Counted from the stretch's first letter, positions 33,171-41,634 are shown. The stretch is 64,000 nt of DNA from Nitrobacter sp035546855 (GCA_035546855.1 DASZVY010000013.1:1-64000); one strand, 5' to 3'. The notes: generated by a model from the sequence alone, not told the origin. A program made the numbers and translations.

Positions 33171-33208
33171 AAAGAATGGTGCTGCCGGAAAAGAATGGTG
33201 CTGCCGGA
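33171..33208. repeat. Perfect 19-bp tandem repeat including the tRNA-Thr 3' end
   Basis: AAAGAATGGTGCTGCCGGA occurs twice head to tail (33171-33189 and 33190-33208). The second copy contains the last 13 nt of the tRNA-Thr gene, including CCA on the minus strand; the first copy is an extra duplicate. A third, weaker trace (GGGTGCCGG near 33158) lies just before it. Confidence 0.9.
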
Positions 33209-33270
33209 CAGGATTGAACTGTCGACCTCTCCATTACCAATGGAGTGCTCTACCACTGAGCTACGGCAGC
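33196..33270 (-). tRNA. tRNA-Thr (anticodon GGT)
   Basis: On the minus strand the acceptor arms GCTGCCG and CGGCAGC pair, followed by A and an encoded CCA. The D-arm reads TAGCTCAGTGGTAGAGCA. The anticodon stem CTCCA/TGGAG holds the loop TTGGTAA, giving anticodon GGT (threonine ACC/ACU codons). The T-arm reads GTCGACAGTTCAATCCTGTC-like with a GTTCAAT loop. All standard features are present in 75 nt. Confidence 0.95.
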
Positions 33271-33384
33271 AAGGCCCGCATGGGAATCAGCCGGAAACGG
33301 CGACCCGAGGCGGCCGATCCTTGCCACAAGCCCCCTTGGGGCGCAAGCGCGTGCAGCGCTCCGCGACGACATCAATGCCCCGGC

Positions 33385-33840
33385 TCAGGACTTGTCGGCA
33401 GGACTTGCCGCTTGCTTCATCAGAGTCAGTCGAGGACCGATGCGGCGGCCCATTTCCTCGCCCAGCGTCTGCAGCGCCTTGATCGGCCGGACCATGACTT
33501 CGAATTCCGTCATTTCGCCCGACGCATTGAAGGCGATGAGATCGACGCCCTTCAATTGCCACTTGCCGATGTTGGCGCTGAATTCCAGTGCAACGTCATG
33601 AGCGCCGGCCACGAACGTGCGATGATAGCGGAAATTCTCGAACACCCGGACCACGGTGGTCAGCACCAGCAGCGTCGCCTCCAGCCCCGGAATGGGGGAT
33701 TGCACAAAAGGCGAGCGGAAAATGATATTTCCGGCGAGCAGCGGCCGCAGCACCGCGGCGTCGCCGCTCGTGACGAAGCGATGCCAGTCGGCAAGGGTCC
33801 TTTGCGGCTCCGGCCCCAATGTATATGTAACGGTCGTCAT
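33385..33840 (-). CDS. Nuclear transport factor 2-like (SnoaL-type) protein
   Basis: The 151-residue protein has the NTF2/SnoaL cone-fold pattern: WHRFVTSGDAAVLRPLLAGNIIFRSPF at the front (the D/R pair before a strand), then VRVFENFRYHRTFVAGAHDVALEFSA, and KGVDLIAFNASGEMTEFEVMVRP. The phrase G.I.EFEVM.RP is typical of this group. It is probably a small-molecule-binding or isomerase-like protein of unknown substrate. It stands alone between the tRNA and the murA side, divergent from the 59-residue gene at 33909. Confidence 0.87.
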   Translation of the reverse strand: MTTVTYTLGPEPQRTLADWHRFVTSGDAAVLRPLLAGNIIFRSPFVQSPIPGLEATLLVLTTVVRVFENFRYHRTFVAGAHDVALEFSANIGKWQLKGVDLIAFNASGEMTEFEVMVRPIKALQTLGEEMGRRIGPRLTLMKQAASPADKS

Positions 33841-33908
33841 CCCGATCTCCCTATCGATCCGGCCGATTGCGGCATTTCAATCATAAGGCAGGTCCGAACA
33901 CGCGTGTC

Positions 33909-34088
33909 ATGACCGGCAAGCCAACCCAGCACCCGAGCGATATCCAGACGGCGCGCCGCAACAGGTTGCGGGCGGCGTTGCGTGAAAATCTCAAGCGGCG
34001 CAAATCGCAATCGCGCGCCCGCGCCGATCAGGGGATCGCGATGGGCGAGGATGATCCACTCTCGCGGGAGACAGAAGACGAAGCATGA
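33909..34088 (+). CDS. Small basic hypothetical protein upstream of murA
   Basis: The 59-residue protein starts at ATG 33909. Its central part is very basic (ARRNRLRAALRENLKRRKSQSRARA) and likely one helix; the tail is acidic (GEDDPLSRETEDEA). I recall similar short proteins directly ahead of murA in Bradyrhizobium and Rhodopseudomonas annotations, which supports it being real. It could bind nucleic acid or ribosomes, but no function is known. Confidence 0.7.
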   Translation: MTGKPTQHPSDIQTARRNRLRAALRENLKRRKSQSRARADQGIAMGEDDPLSRETEDEA

Positions 34089-34170
34089 TGGCGGCGGCCA
34101 CCGGATCGTCCCTGTGCGGATTGCGGACCGTTGAGCATAACCCCATCAAATCGCCTTAAATTTCGGCGCT

Positions 34171-34199
34171 TTGGTTGATCGGGTGATTTGCCTTATACT
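34171..34199 (+). promoter_or_regulatory. Sigma-70-type promoter of murA
   Basis: TTGGTT (-35, 34171-34176) and TATACT (-10, 34194-34199) are spaced by 17 bp. The predicted start near 34206 leaves a leader of about 20 nt containing the GGGAG ribosome site of murA. Confidence 0.55.
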
Positions 34200-34225
34200 T
34201 GACACATCTCAAAACGGGAGCTGGC

Positions 34226-35515
34226 ATGGATCGCATTCGCATCGTCGGCGGCAACGAGCTCAACGGCACCATTCCGATTTCCGGCGCAAAGAATGCGGCA
34301 TTGCCGCTGATGATCGCGGGGCTGCTGACCCCGGAGACGCTGATTCTCGATAACGTGCCGCGGCTCGCAGATGTCGCGCAACTCCAGCGCATTCTCGGCA
34401 ATCACGGCGTGGATATCATGGCGGCGGGCAAACGCCCGGGCGATCACGAATACCAGGGCCAGACCCTGCATATCTCGGCGGCCAACATCATCGACACGAC
34501 AGCGCCCTATGAGCTTGTGTCGCGAATGCGCGCAAGCTTCTGGGTGATCGCGCCGCTGCTGGCGCGCATGCACGAGGCGCGAGTGTCGTTGCCCGGCGGC
34601 TGCGCCATCGGCACCCGTCCGGTGGACCTGCTCATCATGGCGCTGGAAAAGCTCGGCGCGGAGATCGCGATCGATGGCGGCTACGTGGTGGCGAAAGCGC
34701 CCGGCGGCCTGACCGGCGCCGAGATCGACTTTCCCAAGGTGACCGTGAGCGGCACCCACGTGGCGCTCATGGCGGCGACGCTGGCGAAAGGCACCACGCT
34801 CATCACCAACGCGGCTTGCGAACCCGAGATCGTCGATGTCGCTGATTGTCTCAATAAAATGGGTGCGCGCATCTCCGGCGCGGGCACGCCGCGCATCGTC
34901 ATCGAAGGCGTGAGCAAGCTCGGCGGCGCGCGGCACACCGTGTTGCCCGACCGCATCGAGACCGGCACCTATGCCATGGCGGTGGCGATGACTGGCGGCG
35001 ATGTGCAGCTTCGCGGCGCCCGGCCCGAACTGCTGCAGTCGGCCCTCGACGTGCTGACCGAGGCCGGCGCGATCATCGTTCCCAACAACGAAGGCATCCG
35101 CGTCAGCCGCAACGGCGCCGGCATCAGGCCGGTCACGGTGTCGACCGCGCCGTTCCCGGGCTTTCCGACCGACCTGCAGGCGCAACTGATGGCGCTGATG
35201 ACGCGCGCGGCGGGCTCGTCGCGCATCACCGAGACCATCTTCGAGAACCGTTTCATGCACGTGCAGGAGCTCGCGCGGTTCGGCGCGCGCATTTCCCTCG
35301 ACGGCGAGACGGCCACCATCGACGGCACCGCGCGGCTGCGCGGCGCGCCGGTGATGGCGACCGATCTACGCGCCTCGGTGTCGCTGGTGATCGCGGCGCT
35401 GGCCGCGGAAGGCGAGACCATGGTCAACCGCGTCTATCACCTCGACCGCGGCTTCGAGCGTCTCGAGGAAAAGCTGTCGGCGTGCGGGGCGTCGATCGAG
35501 CGCATCAGCGACTAA
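34226..35515 (+). CDS. murA: UDP-N-acetylglucosamine 1-carboxyvinyltransferase
   Basis: The enzyme takes the first committed step of peptidoglycan synthesis (enolpyruvyl transfer to UDP-GlcNAc) and is the fosfomycin target. The 429 residues contain Lys22 in ISGAKNAALP, the active-site Cys126 in SLPGGCAIGTRPVD, and the C-terminal AFPGFPTDLQAQLMAL and NRVYHLDRGFERL. Cys at position 126 predicts normal fosfomycin binding. The start is ATG 34226. It is transcribed alone, with its own promoter-like sequence. Confidence 0.97.
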   Translation: MDRIRIVGGNELNGTIPISGAKNAALPLMIAGLLTPETLILDNVPRLADVAQLQRILGNHGVDIMAAGKRPGDHEYQGQTLHISAANIIDTTAPYELVSRMRASFWVIAPLLARMHEARVSLPGGCAIGTRPVDLLIMALEKLGAEIAIDGGYVVAKAPGGLTGAEIDFPKVTVSGTHVALMAATLAKGTTLITNAACEPEIVDVADCLNKMGARISGAGTPRIVIEGVSKLGGARHTVLPDRIETGTYAMAVAMTGGDVQLRGARPELLQSALDVLTEAGAIIVPNNEGIRVSRNGAGIRPVTVSTAPFPGFPTDLQAQLMALMTRAAGSSRITETIFENRFMHVQELARFGARISLDGETATIDGTARLRGAPVMATDLRASVSLVIAALAAEGETMVNRVYHLDRGFERLEEKLSACGASIERISD

Positions 35516-35649
35516 CATCCAGTTCCCGTTTGACGTTTTTGGCTTGAACTCATGGCCTTTCCCGTGACAATGCGGAGGTGAGGCGCAACGCTGTGCGATG
35601 TCATGCGCGGCATGAGTTCAATGTCACGGCGTGCGCGGGAGACAACGCC

Positions 35650-37560
35650 ATGACCATTCACGAGACAAGCCGGTACCGAGAAACCTATGCGCGCGCGATG
35701 CGCGATCCGGAAGGGTTCTGGGCCGAGGCCGCGCGCGAGATCGACTGGATCGAGCCGGCGAAAAAGGTTTTCGATCCGACGATGGGGCTTTACGGCCGCT
35801 GGTTCACCGGCGGGGTCGTCAATACCTGCTACAATGCCCTCGACCGCCATGTGGCGCGTGGCCGTGCCGAACAACTGGCGCTGATCCACGATTCGCCGGT
35901 GACGGGCAGCGTCACCACCTTCACTTATGCGCAGATGCTGCACGAGGTGAAAACCTTCGCTGCGGTATTGCAGGATTTCGGCGTCGGCAAGGGCGACCGC
36001 GTCGTCATTTACATGCCGCTGGTGCCGGAAGCGATGGTGGCGATGCTGGCCTGCGCCCGGATCGGCGCGGTGCATTCGGTGGTGTTCGGCGGATTCGCCG
36101 CCAAGGAACTGGCCACCCGTATCGACGATGCCAAGCCGAAGCTCGTGCTCTCGGCGAGTTGCGGCATCGAGCCCGGCCGCGTCGTCGCCTACAAGCCGCT
36201 GCTCGACGACGCCATCAAGCTGGCCGCGCACAAGGTGCCGGCCTGCATCATCCTGCAACGGCCGCAGCAGACCTGTGATCTTGTTGCCAGCCGCGATCAC
36301 GACTGGAAGGAACTGCGCGACAAGGCGGTGGCGGCGAAGAAGGAAGCCGCCTGCGTGCCGGTGCTGGCGACCGACCCGCTCTATATTCTCTATACGTCAG
36401 GCACCACCGGCGTGCCGAAAGGCGTGGTACGTGACAACGGCGGCCACCTCGTCGCTCTCAACTGGTCGATGTTCAATCTCTACGGCGTCAAGCCGGGCGA
36501 AGTGTGGTGGTGCGGCTCCGATATCGGCTGGGTGGTCGGCCACAGCTACATCATCTACGGCCCGCTGTTCCACGGCAACACCTCGATCATGTACGAGGGC
36601 AAGCCGGTCGGCACGCCCGACGCCGGGGCGTTCTGGCGCGTGATCTCGCAGCACAAGGCGGCGGCGTTCTTCACCGCGCCGACCGCATTCCGCGCCATCA
36701 AGAAGGACGATCCGAACGGCGAGTTCATCCGCAAATACGATCTGTCGCATTTCCGTACGCTGTTCCTCGCCGGCGAGCGCGCCGATCCGCCGACCATCGA
36801 GTGGGCGGAGAAGCAGTTGAAGGTGCCCGTCATCGATCACTGGTGGCAGACAGAAACCGGCTGGTGCATTGCCGGCAATCCGGTCGGCCTCGGCATGCTG
36901 CCGGTGAAACACGGCTCGCCGACCGTGCCGATGCCGGGCTATCAGGTCGATATCGTCGACGAGGCGACGAAGCCGTTGCCGGCTGGCGCCATGGGCTCGA
37001 TCGTCATCAAGCTGCCGCTGCCGCCGGGCTGTCTGCCGACCTTGTGGCAGCAGGACGAGCGTTGCAAGGAAGCCTACTTCAATGAATTTCCCGGCTACTA
37101 CAAGACCTCCGACGCCGGCTACAAGGACGAGGACGGCTATGTCTTCGTCATGGGTCGCACCGACGACATCATCAACGTTGCAGGCCACAGGCTCTCCACC
37201 GGCGGCATGGAGGAAATCCTCGCCTCGCATCCAGATGTCGCCGAATGTGCCGTGCTCGGCATCAAGGACGCGATCAAGGGCGAGGTGCCCTGTGGTTTGC
37301 TGGTGCTGAAAGCCGGCGTCGACCGCAAGCCTGCGGAGGTGGAGAAGGACGTTGTGGCGCTGGTCCGCGACAAGCTCGGGCCGGTCGCCGCTTTCAAGCT
37401 CGCGATCACGGTGGCGCGGTTGCCGAAAACCCGCTCGGGAAAAATTCTGCGCGGCACCATCAAGAAGATCGCCGATGGCGACGCGTGGACCATGCCGGCC
37501 ACCATCGAAGATCCGAAGGTGCTCGACGAGATTCAGGGCGCACTGAAGAGCAGAGTTTGA
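35650..37560 (+). CDS. prpE: Propionyl-CoA synthetase (PrpE-like acyl-CoA synthetase)
   Basis: The AMP-forming ligase activates propionate (or acetate) to the CoA thioester. The 636 residues begin YRETYARAMRDPEGFWAEAAREIDWIEPAKKVFD, which favours PrpE/ACSS3 over AcsA. The ATP loop is YILYTSGTTGVPKGVVRD; WWQTETGW and the C-terminal RTDDIINVAGHRLSTGGMEE follow. The regulatory lysine is in KTRSGKILRGT, the usual site of acetylation control. It may be a target of the CrbS/CrbR-like system at 20-25 kb, but no shared site was identified. Confidence 0.93.
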   Translation: MTIHETSRYRETYARAMRDPEGFWAEAAREIDWIEPAKKVFDPTMGLYGRWFTGGVVNTCYNALDRHVARGRAEQLALIHDSPVTGSVTTFTYAQMLHEVKTFAAVLQDFGVGKGDRVVIYMPLVPEAMVAMLACARIGAVHSVVFGGFAAKELATRIDDAKPKLVLSASCGIEPGRVVAYKPLLDDAIKLAAHKVPACIILQRPQQTCDLVASRDHDWKELRDKAVAAKKEAACVPVLATDPLYILYTSGTTGVPKGVVRDNGGHLVALNWSMFNLYGVKPGEVWWCGSDIGWVVGHSYIIYGPLFHGNTSIMYEGKPVGTPDAGAFWRVISQHKAAAFFTAPTAFRAIKKDDPNGEFIRKYDLSHFRTLFLAGERADPPTIEWAEKQLKVPVIDHWWQTETGWCIAGNPVGLGMLPVKHGSPTVPMPGYQVDIVDEATKPLPAGAMGSIVIKLPLPPGCLPTLWQQDERCKEAYFNEFPGYYKTSDAGYKDEDGYVFVMGRTDDIINVAGHRLSTGGMEEILASHPDVAECAVLGIKDAIKGEVPCGLLVLKAGVDRKPAEVEKDVVALVRDKLGPVAAFKLAITVARLPKTRSGKILRGTIKKIADGDAWTMPATIEDPKVLDEIQGALKSRV

Positions 37561-37649
37561 AGCAGCATTCCTGATCGATAAGACACGCCGACGGACTTAC
37601 AATTCCCGCAATTGGATTGGACCAGTCGCCATACGGCGACAATTTGGGA

Positions 37650-37916
37650 ATGACCATGCGACCGAAAACAGGCACACGTCTCGCAATTCTGGCAGTGGCT
37701 ATGCTGTCCCTCGCCGGCTGCGCCAACCTCGAGCGGCATCAGCCGACGGCGCAGAGTCAGACTGACGATGACGCCTACTGCAAGGCGAATGCGGGCCCGC
37801 AGGGTTCCGCCGCCTATGTGTCCTGCCGCAAGGACCGCGATGTCGCAGCCACGCACGAGGACCGCATGGAGCAGACGCATCGCAATCTCGCGGAACGGAT
37901 GCTGAATGGGCAGTAG
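37650..37916 (+). CDS. Small lipoprotein, unknown function
   Basis: The 88-residue protein has a lipobox: after TRLAILAVAMLS comes LAGC, the signal peptidase II site, so the mature protein starts at a lipidated Cys. The mature part is about 60 residues and polar, with two further Cys (AYCKANAGPQGSAAYVSCRKDRD) that could form a disulfide. It ends in an amphipathic helix. ATG 37650 and ATG 37656 are both possible. Confidence 0.8.
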   Translation: MTMRPKTGTRLAILAVAMLSLAGCANLERHQPTAQSQTDDDAYCKANAGPQGSAAYVSCRKDRDVAATHEDRMEQTHRNLAERMLNGQ

Positions 37917-37952
37917 CTTCGCGTTCGGCAATGCGCTTGCGGCAAATTCGGC

Positions 37953-38060
37953 TGTCATATCCGCGAAAGCGGGTATCCAGTACGTCGCAAGGCTTCTCCG
38001 TCGCAAGGCTTCGGTGTCGTCACCGGATACTGGGTCGCCGCCTTCGCGGAGACCATGGCC
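37953..38060. repeat. Intergenic palindromic repeat, family A (copy 2)
   Basis: The left end TGTCATATCCGCGAAAGCGG then GTATCCAGTAC matches copy 1 (6145-6175) closely. The right end GGATACTGGGTCGCC... is its inverted partner. Inside, CGTCGCAAGGCTTC occurs twice (37983-37996 and 37999-38012). It fills the gap between the lipoprotein gene and the convergent trcR gene. Confidence 0.75.
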
Positions 38061-38080
38061 ATGCCACAGGGGAGATGTAA

Positions 38081-38776
38081 CTACTCCTCGTCTTCCGGCT
38101 TCTTGCCGCCGATGGTCTTCAGCTTGGCGAATACGGCATCGACGTTGAGGTCGTCGCTGCTCTTGTCCGAGGTCTCGAGTTCCGCATCCTTGCGCGTGGT
38201 TTCGGACGCCGGCAGCAGCGTGGCGCCGCCATACTGCTGATCGGTGGGCTTCTCCTTGGCGGCGCGTTGCACCTCGAAGTCGAGCTCAAGCTGCGTGCAA
38301 AGCCCGAGCGTCACCGGGTCCATCGGCGTCAGCGTCGAGGCATTCCAGTGGGTGCGGTCGCGGACGCTGGCGATCGTGGTCTTGGTGGTGCCGACCAGGC
38401 GCATGATCTGCGCGTCCTTCAGCTCGGGATGGTTGCGGACCAGCCAGAGGATCGCGCTGGGCCGTTCGTGGCGGCGCGACACCGGCGTGTAGCGCGGCCC
38501 CTTCTTCTTGGCGGCCGGCGGCAGCACCACCTTGCTTTCGCTGAGCTTGAGGCGGTAGTCGGGGTCCTTCTCGCCCTTTTCGATCTCGTCGCGGGTCAAT
38601 TGGCCGGTGGAGATCGGGTCCATGCCCTTGATGCCCTGAGCGGCGTCGCCGTCGGCGATGGCGCGCACCTCGAGCGGGTGCATCTTGGTGAAGTCGGCGA
38701 CCTGATCGAAGGTCAGCGCCGTGTTATCGACGAGCCACACGGCAGTCGCCTTCGGCATCAGCGGTGCATTGCTCAT
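38081..38776 (-). CDS. trcR: DUF1013 cell-cycle transcriptional regulator TrcR
   Basis: The 231-residue protein matches the alphaproteobacterial DUF1013 family: MPKATAVWLVDNTALTFDQVADFTKMHPLEVRAIADGD near the start (a DNA-binding-like helical domain), then RPSAILWLVRNHPELKDAQIMRLVGTTKTTI..VRDRTHWN (a second such domain). A charged, disordered tail follows. NCBI names this family TrcR, a cell-cycle transcriptional regulator. The start is ATG 38776 with AAGGAGA upstream. A strong hairpin lies just before that site in the leader. It is divergent from ispH. Confidence 0.9.
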   Translation of the reverse strand: MSNAPLMPKATAVWLVDNTALTFDQVADFTKMHPLEVRAIADGDAAQGIKGMDPISTGQLTRDEIEKGEKDPDYRLKLSESKVVLPPAAKKKGPRYTPVSRRHERPSAILWLVRNHPELKDAQIMRLVGTTKTTIASVRDRTHWNASTLTPMDPVTLGLCTQLELDFEVQRAAKEKPTDQQYGGATLLPASETTRKDAELETSDKSSDDLNVDAVFAKLKTIGGKKPEDEE

Positions 38777-38792
38777 GGCAAATCTCCTTTGC

Positions 38793-38819
38793 GCTTCGCC
38801 CACCCCTCGGGGGCGAAGC
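38793..38819 (-). promoter_or_regulatory. Leader hairpin just upstream of the trcR ribosome site
   Basis: GCTTCGCCC (38793-38801) pairs with GGGCGAAGC (38811-38819); the loop can extend the stem by further G-C pairs. On the minus strand it ends four bases before the AAGGAG site (38784-38789) of trcR, close enough to affect translation. Confidence 0.4.
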
Positions 38820-39009
38820 CTACAGTCATCAGCGATGACGGGAATTGGGTCTATATAAGCCGTCGGGGGCCGGACGCGCAATGGTTTGCTGGCCCGGGCC
38901 GGCGTCCCTGCGGAACGGCCTTGACAGCGCTCGAAAGCCGTCCCAAGTCGTTATGCGTATTGGCCGTTCCCGCCCTGCCGGTGTGGGGTGATTCGGTCCT
39001 GGATCGCCC

Positions 39010-39984
39010 ATGAACGCTCAATCGAATGCCAAACCTAGGCTGAAAATCGTGCTTTGCTCGCCGCGCGGCTTCTGCGCCGGCGTGGTTCGGGCCATTGACA
39101 CCGTGGAGCGCGCGCTCACTCTGTACGGTGCGCCGGTCTATGTCCGGCACGAAATCGTCCATAACCGCTATGTGGTCGATAGTCTCAGGGCCAAGGGGGC
39201 GATTTTCGTCGAGGAACTCGCGGAAATTCCCGATGACACCAAGGCGCCGGTCGTGTTTTCCGCTCATGGAGTGCCGAAGTCGGTTCCCGCCGATGCGCAG
39301 CGCCGGAATTTCTTTTCCCTGGACGCGACCTGTCCGCTGGTGACCAAGGTCCATCGCGAGGCGGCGATCCATTTCAAGCGCGGCCGCGAGATCCTGCTGA
39401 TCGGCCATTCCCATCATCCGGAAGTCGTCGGTACGCTGGGCCAGTTGCCGGCAGGCGCGGTAACTCTGATCGAGACGGCGGAAGATGCCGAAACGTTCAC
39501 GCCGAAGGACGCCGACAACCTTGCGTTCGTGACCCAGACGACGCTGTCGATCGACGACACCGCCGAGATCGTCACGGCCCTGAAGCGGCGCTTCCCGAAC
39601 ATCAACGGGCCGCACAAGGAAGACATCTGCTACGCCACCACCAACCGCCAGCTTGCGGTGAAGAAGGTTGCGCCGGTGGTTGATGCACTGATCGTGGTCG
39701 GCGCGCCCAACTCGTCGAATTCGCAGCGCTTGCGCGAGGTCGCCGAGCGCGAGGGGTGCAGGGTGTCGGTGCTGGCGCAACGTGCCAGCGATCTCGACTG
39801 GAGCATGTTCGAGGGCATCAGGAGCCTCGGCATCACCGCGGGCGCGTCGGCGCCGGAAGTGATCGTCGAGGAAATCATGGGTGCGTTCGCCGCCAGATAC
39901 GATCTCGACGTGGAGACGGTGTCGGCCGCGGAAGAGAACGAGTTCTTCCCGCTGCCGCGCTCGCTGCGGCCCGATGCAGCCTAG
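39010..39984 (+). CDS. ispH: 4-hydroxy-3-methylbut-2-enyl diphosphate reductase
   Basis: The enzyme takes the last step of the MEP isoprenoid pathway, giving IPP and DMAPP. It is an Fe-S enzyme with cluster ligands Cys22 (PRGFCAGVVRAI), Cys108 (LDATCPLV) and Cys207 (DICYATTNRQ), and has VFSAHGVPK and GHSHHPEV. The length of 324 residues is normal. It is followed after 87 bp by thrB; the stop codon TAG lies in the first bases of a family B repeat. Its products feed the haem farnesylation reaction of ctaB and quinones. Confidence 0.97.
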   Translation: MNAQSNAKPRLKIVLCSPRGFCAGVVRAIDTVERALTLYGAPVYVRHEIVHNRYVVDSLRAKGAIFVEELAEIPDDTKAPVVFSAHGVPKSVPADAQRRNFFSLDATCPLVTKVHREAAIHFKRGREILLIGHSHHPEVVGTLGQLPAGAVTLIETAEDAETFTPKDADNLAFVTQTTLSIDDTAEIVTALKRRFPNINGPHKEDICYATTNRQLAVKKVAPVVDALIVVGAPNSSNSQRLREVAEREGCRVSVLAQRASDLDWSMFEGIRSLGITAGASAPEVIVEEIMGAFAARYDLDVETVSAAEENEFFPLPRSLRPDAA

Positions 39985-40032
39985 CGGGATGAGGAAAAGT
40001 GTGCAGCGGTTTTCCGCCCGCATCCCGTTCTA
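39981..40032. repeat. Intergenic hairpin repeat, family B (copy 2)
   Basis: CTAGCGGGATGAGGAAAAGT, then a GCAGCGGTTTTCCGCCCG core, ending CATCCCGTTCTA. It has the same layout as 13705-13756 with inverted ends (AGCGGGATG against CATCCCGTT). The stop codon of ispH (TAG, 39982-39984) is inside its left end. Confidence 0.8.
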
Positions 40033-40071
40033 AGATACTGGAACCGCGAACGCCGGGAATGGGGACATGAG

Positions 40072-41052
40072 ATGGCGGTCTATACCGACGTCGCCGCCGA
40101 AGACCTCGCGGATTTCCTGAAAGGCTACGACATCGGCGATCTGCTCTCCTACAAGGGCATCGCCGAAGGCGTCGAGAATTCCAACTACCTGCTGCACACG
40201 AGCAGCGGCGCCTACATCCTGACGCTCTACGAAAAGCGCGTGGCGGCGGACGATCTTCCGTATTTCCTGTCGTTGATGGCGCACCTCGCCGCGCGCGGCG
40301 TTCACTGCCCGCAGCCGGAAAAGAACCGGCGCGGCGAAGTCTATAGCCAGCTCGCGGGCCGGCCGGCGGCGATCATCAACTTCCTCGAAGGCATGTGGCC
40401 ACGCCGGCCGACCGCCGCGCATTGCGCCGGCGTCGGCGATGCGCTGGCGCGGATGCATCTTGCGGGGCGAGACTTCCCGCTGGTCCGCAACAATTCGCTC
40501 TCGGTTGCGGGCTGGCGCACGCTGTTCGAGGCGGCCGCGCCGCGCGCCGACAGCGTGCAGGCGGGCCTGCGTGATTTCCTCGCACGCGAACTCGACCACC
40601 TGGCGGCATGCTGGCCGAATGATCTGCCGATCGGCGTCATCCATGCGGACCTGTTTCCGGACAACGTCTTCTTTCTCGGCGACAAGGTGTCCGGGCTGAT
40701 CGATTTCCCGTTCGCCTGCAACGACATCCTCGCCTACGATATCGCGATCTGCCTCAACGCCTGGTGCTTCGAGGCCGATCATTCCTTCAACGTCACCAAG
40801 GCGCGGGCTTTGCTCGGCGCCTACAATCGCGAACGTCCGCTCTCGAACGACGAACAGGCTGCGTTGCCGCTGCTGGCGCGCGGCGCTGCGCTGCGTTTCC
40901 TGCTGACGCGGCTGGTCGACGTTCTCAACGTGCCCGCGGGCGCGCTGGTGAAACCGAAAGACCCGCTGGAATACGTCCGCAAGCTGCGGTTTCAGCAGGG
41001 TGTCGCCACCATCAGCGATTACGGCATTGCCTCCTCGGGATGCACGGCGTGA
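40072..41052 (+). CDS. thrB: Homoserine kinase (APH/kinase-fold type)
   Basis: The enzyme phosphorylates homoserine to give the substrate of ThrC. The 326-residue protein belongs to the aminoglycoside-phosphotransferase-like ThrB group of alpha- and some gammaproteobacteria, not the GHMP type. Seen are GIAEGVENSNYLL at the start, the catalytic loop GVIHADLFPDNVFF, and the metal Asp in GLIDFPFACND. It overlaps rnhA by GTGA. The thrB-rnhA pairing is common in Rhizobiales; thrC is at 11010-12428. Confidence 0.96.
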   Translation: MAVYTDVAAEDLADFLKGYDIGDLLSYKGIAEGVENSNYLLHTSSGAYILTLYEKRVAADDLPYFLSLMAHLAARGVHCPQPEKNRRGEVYSQLAGRPAAIINFLEGMWPRRPTAAHCAGVGDALARMHLAGRDFPLVRNNSLSVAGWRTLFEAAAPRADSVQAGLRDFLARELDHLAACWPNDLPIGVIHADLFPDNVFFLGDKVSGLIDFPFACNDILAYDIAICLNAWCFEADHSFNVTKARALLGAYNRERPLSNDEQAALPLLARGAALRFLLTRLVDVLNVPAGALVKPKDPLEYVRKLRFQQGVATISDYGIASSGCTA

Positions 41053-41519
41053 GCGAGACTAATCTGCCGCACGTCACGATCTTCACCGACGGCGCCTGCT
41101 CGGGCAATCCCGGGCCGGGCGGCTGGGGCGCGATTCTCCGTTTCGGCGAGGTCGAGAAGGAATTGAAGGGCGGCGAGGCTCATACCACCAACAACCGCAT
41201 GGAATTGCTGGCGGCGATCTCGGCGCTCGAGGCGTTGAAGCGTCCGGCGCTGGTCGATCTCACCACCGACAGCCAGTATGTCCGCCAGGGCATCACCGGC
41301 TGGATCTACAACTGGAAGCGCAACGGCTGGCGCACATCAGACAAGAAGCCGGTCAAGAACGCCGACCTGTGGCAGCGGCTCGACGCGGCGCTGAAGCCGC
41401 ATCAGGTGCGCTGGCACTGGATCAAGGGTCATGCCGGCCACGACGAGAACGAACGTGCCGATCAACTGGCGCGCGAGGGCGTGGCGATGGCGCGGTTGCA
41501 GCAGACGACCGGAAAGTAG
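41049..41519 (+). CDS. rnhA: Ribonuclease HI
   Basis: The enzyme removes RNA from RNA-DNA hybrids. The 156 residues have the DEDD active site: Asp14 (IFTDGACSGNPGPGG), Glu52 (NNRMELLAAI), Asp74 (LTTDSQYVRQ) and Asp138 (NERADQLA), plus the KGHAGH loop. I took the GTG at 41049 (VSETNLPHVTIF), which overlaps the thrB stop; ATG 41040 would add three residues. A long hairpin repeat follows at 41535. Confidence 0.96.
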   Translation: MSETNLPHVTIFTDGACSGNPGPGGWGAILRFGEVEKELKGGEAHTTNNRMELLAAISALEALKRPALVDLTTDSQYVRQGITGWIYNWKRNGWRTSDKKPVKNADLWQRLDAALKPHQVRWHWIKGHAGHDENERADQLAREGVAMARLQQTTGK

Positions 41520-41534
41520 CTACGGCCGTATTCG

Positions 41535-41612
41535 CCGTCATTGCGAGGAGCGTAGCGACGAAGCAATCCAGACTCATGAATCTGGATTGCTTCGCTTCGC
41601 TCGCAATGACGG
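41535..41612. repeat. Long intergenic hairpin repeat (family C), likely terminator
   Basis: CCGTCATTGCGAGGAGCG...CAATCCAGA pairs with TCTGGATTGCTTCGC...CTCGCAATGACGG across a short central loop, giving a stem of more than 30 bases with small mismatches. This CGTCATTGCGAGGAGCG element is widespread in alphaproteobacteria as I recall. A 13-bp piece of it (CATTGCGAGGAGC) recurs at 28289-28301. It separates the convergent rnhA and peroxiredoxin genes. Confidence 0.85.
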
Positions 41613-41634
41613 TCTCCCTAATTTCGTGCGCGTC

